Shown here piece by piece: positions 53,470 to 60,717 of a DNA stretch of 64,000 bases. The stretch is taken from positions 434,001-498,000 of the forward strand of contig JAEYHZ010000004.1 in NCBI GenBank assembly GCA_023409265.1, given 5' to 3'. Every line of letters starts with the position of its first letter. Positions within the stretch are counted from its first letter, which is position 1. Made by a program: the position numbers and the translations under genes. The notes beneath the pieces were generated by a model, which saw nothing but the letters and a program-made list of their open reading frames with translations, made no database searches and was not told the origin of the DNA. This DNA comes from Bacillota bacterium. GTDB taxonomy: Bacteria > Bacillota > Clostridia > Acetivibrionales > DSM-1351.

Positions 53470-54167
53470 TGCAAGGTCCCCCCTTTAAGAAGTTTGTCAC
53501 CTGATAAAGCAAAAATCGTTAATATTAAAACCATACTGGGGATTACAAAGTTGCTACTTCCGAAAACACCCAGACATATTATTGTGCTGATAACTCCAAT
53601 TATTGCGGGATAATGATTTTTCTGCTCCCTCCATTGATTTATAAAGATTACAACAAATAATGCAGTTAAAGCAAAATCAAGACCCCTGGTGCTGAATTGT
53701 ATGTATTCCCCAAGCAGAGCTCCAATTACACTGCCGATTATCCAATACCATCTGTTCAGAAAGGCTATAAAAAACATAAACCAGTTATGATCCACATCTT
53801 TTTCAGGTTTGGCAGAGCAAAGAATAGAAAAGGTTTCATCACACATTGCAAATATTAAATATGGTTTTAATCTGCTAGCCTTTTTTAACTTTTCAAGCAT
53901 GGATAAGCCATAGAAGATATGTCTGGCGTTTACCATTAAAGTGATAAAAAGTGCATACAGAGGATTGAACGCAGATGTTAACAGGGTGATAGCCACGTAT
54001 TGCATTGAGCCTGCAAACACCAAAAAACTCACCAAAAAAGTCCAACCTGCCCCATAACCGATAGACTTCATTAAAATTCCATAGGCAACCCCCAAAAACA
54101 AAAAACCTGCCAGAACCGGTAATGTATGCGGGAAAGCCGCCTTAAGTGCGTCGATTTTTATTTTCAT
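53466..54167 (-). CDS. azlC: AzlC-family branched-chain amino acid exporter
   Basis: 233 aa from the ATG at 54167 (GGAGG just upstream). About seven to eight membrane helices; FPHTLPVLAGFLFLGVAYGIL and FAGSMQYVAITLL are the family's landmarks, with NARHIFYGLSML following. Large subunit of the AzlCD exporter. No Lrp-type regulator is adjacent. Confidence 0.93.
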   Translation of the reverse strand: MKIKIDALKAAFPHTLPVLAGFLFLGVAYGILMKSIGYGAGWTFLVSFLVFAGSMQYVAITLLTSAFNPLYALFITLMVNARHIFYGLSMLEKLKKASRLKPYLIFAMCDETFSILCSAKPEKDVDHNWFMFFIAFLNRWYWIIGSVIGALLGEYIQFSTRGLDFALTALFVVIFINQWREQKNHYPAIIGVISTIICLGVFGSSNFVIPSMVLILTIFALSGDKLLKGGTLQ

Positions 54168-54401
54168 GTTAACCTCCAGGAGCCCTATAGCGGCCATAAA
54201 TTCAAAGGTTAGCCTAAAGACGAAATCAAGTTAAGTCCCTCAAGCTACTCCATATACCCCTATGTGCATAGCTTCACTGTCCAAGGTCTTTCGAGCTCCC
54301 CCCGATGTTGTTGTATAAATATACATTTTAAAGTTAGTAAACTAATTTGTCAATAAAGCAGCTGGATATAACTAAAAGTGGCATAAGCCCGGATTTATGT
54401 G

Positions 54402-54442
54402 AAAAAAAGGTAAATAACCGGAGTCCGGTTATTTACCTTTTC
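54402..54442 (-). terminator. Terminator of the cyclophilin gene
   Basis: The minus strand reads AAAGGTAAATAACCGGA and TCCGGTTATTTACCTTT around a 4-nt loop, then TTTTCAC. A 17-bp stem, 20 bp after the stop codon. Confidence 0.93.
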
Positions 54443-54461
54443 TGAATTTCATACTTTCTGC

Positions 54462-54983
54462 TTAAACTTTCTCAGGTTCAGGATATTCAACTCCAAAGGT
54501 CTCAACAGTAACTTTCTTCATTCTCTGTTCTTCCTTTGGCTTATCATTGTAATCCCTTTTTACACTTACAATTCTGTCTGCTTCTTCAATACCCTCAATT
54601 ACTTTACCAAATGCCGCATACTGGCCATCAAGATGAGGAGCCTTTGCCACCATTACGAAGAATTGTGATCCCGCTGAATTGGGTGCCATTGTTCTTGCCA
54701 TGGACAATACTCCCTTGTCATGCTTCAGGTCGTTCTTAAACCCGTTTGCTGAAAATTCTCCTTTAATGCTGTAATCCGGACCGCCCATACCGGTACCGTC
54801 AGGATCTCCGCCCTGTATCATAAATCCGGGAATTACCCTGTGAAAAATCACTCCGTCATAAAATCCCTTTTTTATAAGAGATATGAAGTTATTGACCGTA
54901 TTAGGTGCTATTTCAGGATAAAGCTCGGCTTTCATAACAATTCCGTTTTCCATTTCAATTGTAACTATAGGGTTTTGGCTCAT
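54462..54983 (-). CDS. Cyclophilin-type peptidyl-prolyl cis-trans isomerase
   Basis: 173 aa single-domain cytosolic cyclophilin with FHRVIPGFMIQGGDPDGTG (catalytic Arg), NSAGSQFFVM and HLDGQYAAFGKV, all conserved. It speeds proline isomerisation in protein folding. No signal peptide. Single gene with a strong terminator. Confidence 0.96.
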   Translation of the reverse strand: MSQNPIVTIEMENGIVMKAELYPEIAPNTVNNFISLIKKGFYDGVIFHRVIPGFMIQGGDPDGTGMGGPDYSIKGEFSANGFKNDLKHDKGVLSMARTMAPNSAGSQFFVMVAKAPHLDGQYAAFGKVIEGIEEADRIVSVKRDYNDKPKEEQRMKKVTVETFGVEYPEPEKV

Positions 54984-55063
54984 ACTTTCATTCCTTTCTA
55001 CTACTCCTGCAGTTTATTATGCCGGAGGTTTCAGCTATTAATTTTTAAACAGTACCGAGTACA

Positions 55064-55150
55064 AGTAGTCTGTAACATCTAAAACGTATATCGTCCGGCG
55101 AGGGAAATTTATCCGCCTGCAATGTATGAATTTGGATGTTACGGACTACT
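55064..55150 (+). ncRNA. Long plus-strand hairpin, possible small RNA
   Basis: AGTAGTCTGTAACATCTAAA (55064-55083) pairs with TTTGGATGTTACGGACTACT (55131-55150) over 20 bp. Two pairs are G·U only if the plus strand is RNA; they are A·C mismatches on the minus strand. An inner stem, CGTATAT/ATGTATG, and a GGCG…CGCC hairpin continue it. The rest of the 456-bp gap (54984-55439) holds the promoter and attenuator below. Function unknown. Confidence 0.4.
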
Positions 55151-55262
55151 AGTATTATTTTATAGTTTTCGACCCGGATGTCAAGTATATTCATTGTTTT
55201 AAAAGAATTATAACATGTACTTATTACACAAAATGGGGAGTGTTTTATTAATTTTAATACAA

Positions 55263-55291
55263 TTGCGACATATGATTCACTATGATATACT
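55263..55291 (+). promoter_or_regulatory. Promoter of the second MFS gene
   Basis: TTGCGA (55263-55268) and TATACT (55286-55291) are 17 bp apart. The predicted transcript starts near 55298 and immediately enters the hairpin at 55312. Confidence 0.6.
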
Positions 55292-55311
55292 ATAAGGCAT
55301 GGTTAAATAAA

Positions 55312-55350
55312 AAATTCCCTGTTTTAGAACGGGGATTTATTATTTTTTAT
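55312..55350 (+). terminator. Leader attenuator before the second MFS gene
   Basis: AAATTCCC (55312-55319), an 11-nt loop and GGGGATTT (55331-55338), then ATTATTTTTTAT. It stands between the promoter at 55263-55291 and the MFS start at 55440, so it should stop most transcripts early. A three-codon frame MVK-stop lies at 55299-55310, directly before the stem. Confidence 0.55.
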
Positions 55351-55439
55351 GCCTTAATGCTGTCACTGAACATCAGTAAAAAACAAAGTAACCAACAGCC
55401 TTTGTTCAGTAATTTTATATATGTTAACCGGAGCTTCTT

Positions 55440-56699
55440 ATGACCAGTATTTTTTCAAAGCTAAAAACTTTGGATTCAACCTCAAAAAATGCAGTGTTTT
55501 TTACGTTTGAAGGTGCAGTTGGAGCAATTATTTTAAATCTTGCAAACCCGTTTTTCTCAATGTTTGCAAGGCGTATGGGAGCTAATGATTATGAAATAGG
55601 ACTCATTTCCTCTCTCCCTGCATTAGTCGGTATTCTGGCACTTATACCCGGAAGTATTCTTGTTGACCGCAGCAGCAACAAAAAGAAAATAGTATCAATT
55701 CTTATACTGCTTTTTGGAATTATGTATCCACTGGCTGCGTTAACCCCACTTTTGGGAAATTTCAAGGTTCCGCTTTTTGTTACGGTAATCGCTTTGATGA
55801 ACTGGCCGTTTTCGGTATTTAATATCTCCTGGCAGTCTTTTTTTTCTGATGTAATGGCAGTGCAGTTTAATTCCGCCTTTACAAAAAGAACGCGGGCTGC
55901 TACTGTTATGGGGACTACCACTGCCCTGGCAGCAGGGTTGCTGCTTTCCTACATCCCCAAAAACGACAGTGAAAGAATTATTATGTACCAGCTCTTTTTC
56001 GGTCTTTCCTTTGTTCTGTCAATTATTCAGAGCTGGCTGCTGAAGAAGGTTTCAGCTCCTCCGGTGTTAAAAAGCAACGAGGAGAAAAGCAAAAACCTGA
56101 GTCTAATCAAGGAAAGCCTGAGCAATTTAATTACCAATAAGGAATTCAGAATTTTTATAATTCTGTCTTTTATTTTTCATGTTTCCTGGCAAATGGGCTG
56201 GCCATTATTTTTTATTTATCAGGTTGATGTTGTGGGGATAAATGAGGCCTGGCTCAGCTATGTTAATGTAGCCGTAGGTTTTGCAGGTATTCTTACATAT
56301 ACTATGTGGGGAAAGGTAATAGAGAAAAAAGGTGCCAAATTTGTTCTTATTATCGGTACCCTTGGTCTGGCTGTAAATGCCCTTACTATAATTCTTGTAA
56401 AATCGCAATATATGCTCCTTATACAGAGTACTTTAACAGGTCTTACTTTCTCAGCCTTCAGCCTTGCTATTTTTGAGAATCTTATTGAAGTTGTTCCCAA
56501 AAAGAATAAAACTATAAATATTGCGCTTTATACTACATTAATAAATATCTCCCAGTTTGTTTCACCCATGGTTGGAGTATGGTTTTACAAGCATACATCA
56601 ATTATAATTTCATTGGGCTTCATAGGAGCCTTCAGACTATTTGCAAGTATTCTGTTTTTCTTCAGATACCTTAAGGGGAAAAAATACGGTCATACATAA
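55440..56699 (+). CDS. MFS transporter
   Basis: 419 aa with 12 predicted membrane helices. The loop between helices 2 and 3 (GSILVDRSSNKKKI) is the family's conserved basic motif. The helix-1 region starts VFFTFEGAVGAIILNLANPF. CGGAG precedes the ATG. Substrate unknown. The leader has a promoter followed at once by an intrinsic terminator, an arrangement seen ahead of inducible efflux and resistance genes; a drug-export role is inference only. Confidence 0.85.
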   Translation: MTSIFSKLKTLDSTSKNAVFFTFEGAVGAIILNLANPFFSMFARRMGANDYEIGLISSLPALVGILALIPGSILVDRSSNKKKIVSILILLFGIMYPLAALTPLLGNFKVPLFVTVIALMNWPFSVFNISWQSFFSDVMAVQFNSAFTKRTRAATVMGTTTALAAGLLLSYIPKNDSERIIMYQLFFGLSFVLSIIQSWLLKKVSAPPVLKSNEEKSKNLSLIKESLSNLITNKEFRIFIILSFIFHVSWQMGWPLFFIYQVDVVGINEAWLSYVNVAVGFAGILTYTMWGKVIEKKGAKFVLIIGTLGLAVNALTIILVKSQYMLLIQSTLTGLTFSAFSLAIFENLIEVVPKKNKTINIALYTTLINISQFVSPMVGVWFYKHTSIIISLGFIGAFRLFASILFFFRYLKGKKYGHT

Positions 56700-56727
56700 A
56701 AGCCGGTACAGAAATATCCAGCTGAAT

Positions 56728-57342
56728 TTATTCACCCGTATGAGACATGTCTCCTTCCATTGATACTTTTACATGAAAATCAGGTGATACTTCAACTATG
56801 CTAAGGCTGGTACCATGAATAAAGGGCTGTTCCCAGAGCTTTTCGACGGGAATGGCCTTAAATATGGCCAGAATTGTCTTAACAATTACGGCATGTGTTA
56901 CAATCATAACATTGCAATCTTTATTTTCATCAATAATCCTCTGTAATACTGCCTCTACCCTGCTCCTAACCTGAAAAAAGTCTTCTCCTGACTTTGCCCT
57001 GTAAAGGTGAGGTCTGTTCCAAAAAGTGTCAAGCCCTTCTCTGTCGGATCCATCGAATTCATGTTTTAGCTTGCCTTCCCAACTGCCAAGGTTTATCTCT
57101 CTTAAATTTTCATCAGAGATTAATGCAATCTTCCTGTCACCCCGTATAAGTTGTGCAGTATGTAGAGCCCTTTCACTTGAGCTGGAGTAAATAGCCTTAA
57201 AGTCTACGTTTTCCAGCCTTTTTCCCAATGCTTGTGCATTTACAATGCCCTTTTCAGTTAAATTGGAATTTTTCCACCCCTGCATCCTTCCTTCAACATT
57301 CCATTCAGTTTCTCCGTGTCTTGTTATGTACAAGTTAAGCAT
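56728..57342 (-). CDS. Histidine-phosphatase-family protein (phosphoglycerate mutase-like)
   Basis: 204 aa from the ATG at 57342 (GGGAGG 4 nt upstream). The catalytic RHGETEWN motif (Arg8, His9) is followed by GRMQGW, SSSERALHTA and the second His in VTHAVIVK. These cobC/GpmB-type phosphatases act on small phosphate esters such as alpha-ribazole phosphate or sugar phosphates. Located 65 bp downstream of the flavoprotein gene, same strand. Confidence 0.9.
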   Translation of the reverse strand: MLNLYITRHGETEWNVEGRMQGWKNSNLTEKGIVNAQALGKRLENVDFKAIYSSSSERALHTAQLIRGDRKIALISDENLREINLGSWEGKLKHEFDGSDREGLDTFWNRPHLYRAKSGEDFFQVRSRVEAVLQRIIDENKDCNVMIVTHAVIVKTILAIFKAIPVEKLWEQPFIHGTSLSIVEVSPDFHVKVSMEGDMSHTGE

Positions 57343-57407
57343 TTTGCCTCCCGGTAACCATTGCTGCAGCTGCAAAAAAGAATAACAAGCTGCTTTTAAG
57401 GTTTAAG

Positions 57408-58067
57408 TTACTTTTTTTGAAGTTCCTCAACAACTTTACTTACTAATGGATCTATCCTGATCTCAATATCGTTCCAATCGTATTCCTGGACTGGAAATAT
57501 TGAGTTATCGGCTTTACTAACAGTTTTAACAGGGAAAGTTATCCCTCCAGGCTGTTCTTCATTTATGCCTATAATATTCATCTCTATAGGGTAGGACAAA
57601 GCATTCCCGATAGAATTAATTACAGGTTCTTTGTAATATTTATGTATTTCAGCTGTTCCTCCGCCGTGTCCAATAATTCCAACAGGTTTTCCAAATAAGG
57701 GAGCACGGTAGGTTTCATCACTAAATCTTTTCAGAAAGGTCAACTGTTCCATTTTTTCAAGAAGCATTGCAAGCTTTGAAGGAATCGGTGCATAATGAGC
57801 TGATATAACAAATAATGCGTCCGACTTGCTCAGAATATTGTATATGCGGTTAAACTGGTTATCATTTTTGCATCGGTCCTGAGTATAACATCCCCCGCAG
57901 CCAATACATGGTTTAAGTTCATAATCAACAAGGGAAATTATTTCAACCATTACACCATCACATTTTTTTCTCTCCACCAGCTCTTTTACAAGTTTACATA
58001 CTTTTAGTGAAGTACTGTTTTCACCGGCATGTTTTATGTTCGATGAAGATAAACACACGATTAACAT
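57408..58067 (-). CDS. Iron-sulfur flavoprotein (flavodoxin-fold)
   Basis: 219 aa, NADPH-dependent FMN reductase/flavodoxin fold. The N-terminal phosphate-binding loop is CLSSSNIKHAGENSTS. Cys54, 57, 60 and 66 (CIGCGGCYTQDRC) form the C-x2-C-x2-C-x5-C pattern of archaeal/clostridial iron-sulfur flavoproteins, predicting one [4Fe-4S] plus FMN. The C-terminus is longer than simple flavodoxins. It is an electron carrier or reductase of unknown partner. The 13-bp repeat array lies ~100 bp upstream of its start. Confidence 0.85.
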   Translation of the reverse strand: MLIVCLSSSNIKHAGENSTSLKVCKLVKELVERKKCDGVMVEIISLVDYELKPCIGCGGCYTQDRCKNDNQFNRIYNILSKSDALFVISAHYAPIPSKLAMLLEKMEQLTFLKRFSDETYRAPLFGKPVGIIGHGGGTAEIHKYYKEPVINSIGNALSYPIEMNIIGINEEQPGGITFPVKTVSKADNSIFPVQEYDWNDIEIRIDPLVSKVVEELQKK

Positions 58068-58164
58068 TTACTAAACCCTTCTTTCTCACTAATAAATGGT
58101 GATAAAGCAATTATACCCCATATCGAACATGTGTTCAACAAAATAATATATATCCCTGCCTACT

Positions 58165-58352
58165 TATAAGCACTACTTGTAAGTATTATATATAAGCACT
58201 ACTTATAAGACCTACTTGTAAGTATTATATATAAGAACTATTTATAAGAACTACTTATAAGACCCACTTGTAAGTATTATATATAAGAACTATTTATAAG
58301 AACTACTTATAAGAACTATTTATAAACACTACTTACAAAAACTATTTACAAG
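58165..58352. repeat. 13-bp tandem repeat array, 14 units
   Basis: Units start at 58165 and follow every 13 bp to 58346, plus a partial TACAAG. The main unit is TATAAG(A/C)ACTA(C/T)T, and every third to fourth unit early in the array is TGTAAGTATTATA. The higher-order order suggests past duplication of 39-52-bp blocks. It lies between the flavoprotein start and the ParC-like terminator. There are no spacers, so it is not CRISPR. Confidence 0.9.
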
Positions 58353-58356
58353 ATAA

Positions 58357-58395
58357 TGAAAAAGCCCCCTGTTCGCAATATACGACTTAGGAGGC
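58357..58395 (-). terminator. Terminator of the topoisomerase pair
   Basis: The minus strand reads GCCTCCT…AGGGGGC followed by TTTTTCATT, 48 bp after the ParC-like stop. The stem has one G·U pair and a large loop. Confidence 0.65.
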
Positions 58396-58443
58396 AGTAT
58401 TGATAAAAGGCAAGTCAAGGTTTGGACAGGGTTTAGTCCGACC

Positions 58444-60633
58444 TTACTCCAGGTCAAGGGTCAGCTGAATATCAGCCTTGTCTTCATCCTTAATATAACA
58501 TCCGATTGCCGGAATATTCTTTGTACGATAGTAATCCACATCCGTCAGCTGCATTTCATCCAGGGTCTTTATGTTCACCAGAGTACTTCCCTTTTTGGAG
58601 GTCAATACCTGTACACCCTGGGAATCTCTTGTAGATTTCGGATTAATACCTTCAGTGTTGAATACCAACATCTTTTTAATACTGCTGGTTGCAGCTAAAT
58701 CCAAATCTTCTGTTATAAACATCATTCTTACCAGCGGTGAGCCGTCATAATAAGCATTTGCGAGCTTCTTTCTATTTGTTTTGGTAGCATAACTGGACAT
58801 CTCTATCTTTGAACCTTTTCCTGTTTCATAGAAGAACAGCATATACCCCTCGTAATTATCTGTTGCAGTAACATAGATAATCTTTTCATCATTTTCCAGT
58901 CCCAAAAGGTTTGTAAGATATTCTCCCAGGCTGCTTGCCTTACAATCAGGTATGTCATATATCTTAGTCTTATATACGTTAAACCTGTTTGAAAACAGCA
59001 GAAGGTCGGCTTTGTTATGGGTATCAATTTCCTGTACGATTTCATCGTCATCCTTAAGCTTGTGGTCAGGATTTGCTCTCAAGGAAACAAGTGCTATTTT
59101 CTTGAGATAATTTTGCTCTGTAAGGAAAATCTTCAGGTTGTAATCTTCTATAAGATGCTCTGTGGTTATTTCCTCAACATGCTCTTCATGAATAATCTCA
59201 GTACGCCTTGGCTGCCCGAACTTTTTGACAATTTCCTTCAGCTGCTTCTGAATGATCTTTTTTACCTTGCTTTCATTTCGGTAAATATCCTTAAGTTCAG
59301 CAATTTCCTTCACCAGATCATCAGCTTCACTGACCCTGTTTAGTATATATTCCTTGTTCAGGTTCCGGAGTTTTATCTCTGCAATATATTCTGCCTGAAT
59401 TTCGTCTATCTGGAAACCGCTCATTAAATTAGGTATAACAAGTGTTTCCTGCTCAGTGCCCCTGATTATGGCAATGGCTTTATCAATGTCCATCAGAATC
59501 TTTTTAAGACCCATTAAAAGATGCAGTTTATCACTCTTCTTATCAATGTCATAGAGTGTCTGACGTTTTATGCAGTCAACTCTGAAAGTAAGCCATTCGT
59601 TTAAAATAGTTCTGACACCCATTACTCTTGGTTTGCCGTTTATGAGAATGTTGAAATTGCAATTGAAGCTGTCCTGCAGCGGTGTAAGCTTGAAAAGCTT
59701 GTTCATCAATGCATCCGGATCGGTACTTTTTCTGATATCCAGTGTAAGCTTCAGACCATTTAAATCGGTCTCATCCCTCACATCTGTGATTTCCTTGATT
59801 TTTCCGGCTTTGATAAGGTCGATAATCTGATCCATAATAGCTTCAACGGTAGTTGTATATGGAATTTCAATTATTTCAATACAGCTGTTTTCCTTGTCAA
59901 ACCTATACTTTGCACGAACCTTGAAACCACCTTTACCATTTGAATAAATATCCCTGATTTCCTTTTCGGAATATATTAGCTGTCCTCCCGATGAAAAATC
60001 GGGTGCTTTTAAATAATCCTCAAGTATAATTTCCGGGTTGTCAATTAACGCCGAGGTGGTTTCACATATTTCCTCAAGGTTGAAGCTGCAGATATTACTT
60101 GCCATACCAACTGCAATACCCTGATTTGCATTTACGAGAATATTTGGAAAGGTTGTCGGCAACAGTACCGGCTCCTTCATGGTTCCGTCGTAGTTATCCA
60201 TGAATTCTACAGTATTTTTATCAATATCCTTGAATATTTCCTCGCAGAGCTTGTCCAGCTTGGCTTCAGTGTAACGCGGTGCAGCGAACTTCATATCCCT
60301 GGAATACTGTTTACCGAAATTACCCTTGGAATCTACAAAAGGATGAAGCAAAGCATTATTACCTCTTGTCAATCTTACCATGGTTTCATATATGGCCATA
60401 TCCCCATGGGGATTCAGCTTCATGGTCTGTCCGACTATATTTGAAGATTTGGTCTTATTACCGGTCAAAAGTCCCATTTTATACATGGTATACAGCAATT
60501 TTCTGTGTGAGGGCTTGAAGCCGTCTATTTCAGGTATCGCTCTGGAAACGATAACACTCATTGCATAAGGCATGTAGTTATTTTCAAGTGTTGAAACTAT
60601 ATCCTGTTCAACAAGGTTTTTATGAGTAGCCAT
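58444..60633 (-). CDS. Type IIA topoisomerase subunit A, divergent ParC-like
   Basis: 729 aa from the ATG at 60633 (GAGG 6 nt upstream). The catalytic Arg120-Tyr121 lie in FAAPRYTEAKL, and VSRAIPEIDGFKPSHRKLLY marks the winged-helix start. The quinolone-pocket positions Ser83 and Asp87 of E. coli GyrA are Met79 and Glu83 here (PHGDMAIYE). A coiled-coil tower domain follows. The C-terminal domain is short and has no GyrA box (QRRGGKG-like), so decatenation/relaxation (topo IV) is likelier than supercoiling. Encoded 84 bp after its partner B subunit. Confidence 0.85.
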   Translation of the reverse strand: MATHKNLVEQDIVSTLENNYMPYAMSVIVSRAIPEIDGFKPSHRKLLYTMYKMGLLTGNKTKSSNIVGQTMKLNPHGDMAIYETMVRLTRGNNALLHPFVDSKGNFGKQYSRDMKFAAPRYTEAKLDKLCEEIFKDIDKNTVEFMDNYDGTMKEPVLLPTTFPNILVNANQGIAVGMASNICSFNLEEICETTSALIDNPEIILEDYLKAPDFSSGGQLIYSEKEIRDIYSNGKGGFKVRAKYRFDKENSCIEIIEIPYTTTVEAIMDQIIDLIKAGKIKEITDVRDETDLNGLKLTLDIRKSTDPDALMNKLFKLTPLQDSFNCNFNILINGKPRVMGVRTILNEWLTFRVDCIKRQTLYDIDKKSDKLHLLMGLKKILMDIDKAIAIIRGTEQETLVIPNLMSGFQIDEIQAEYIAEIKLRNLNKEYILNRVSEADDLVKEIAELKDIYRNESKVKKIIQKQLKEIVKKFGQPRRTEIIHEEHVEEITTEHLIEDYNLKIFLTEQNYLKKIALVSLRANPDHKLKDDDEIVQEIDTHNKADLLLFSNRFNVYKTKIYDIPDCKASSLGEYLTNLLGLENDEKIIYVTATDNYEGYMLFFYETGKGSKIEMSSYATKTNRKKLANAYYDGSPLVRMMFITEDLDLAATSSIKKMLVFNTEGINPKSTRDSQGVQVLTSKKGSTLVNIKTLDEMQLTDVDYYRTKNIPAIGCYIKDEDKADIQLTLDLE

Positions 60634-60685
60634 GCTTATCCTCTTTCCTTTTGTAAAAAATACTTTTATATTGCAAATACTTGCC

Positions 60686-60717
60686 AATAAGTATTATAAA
60701 GCACCACTTATAAAACT
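60686..60717. repeat. Degenerate copy of the 13-bp repeat between topoisomerase genes
   Basis: AATAAGTATTATA (60686-60698), AAGCACCACT and TATAAAACTT match successive units of the array at 58165-58352 with a 3-bp loss. It fills the gap just upstream of the ParC-like gene. Confidence 0.5.

Noticed and set aside
58165..58352. CRISPR array
   Set aside because: Units are contiguous 13-mers without spacers and there are no cas genes in the window.
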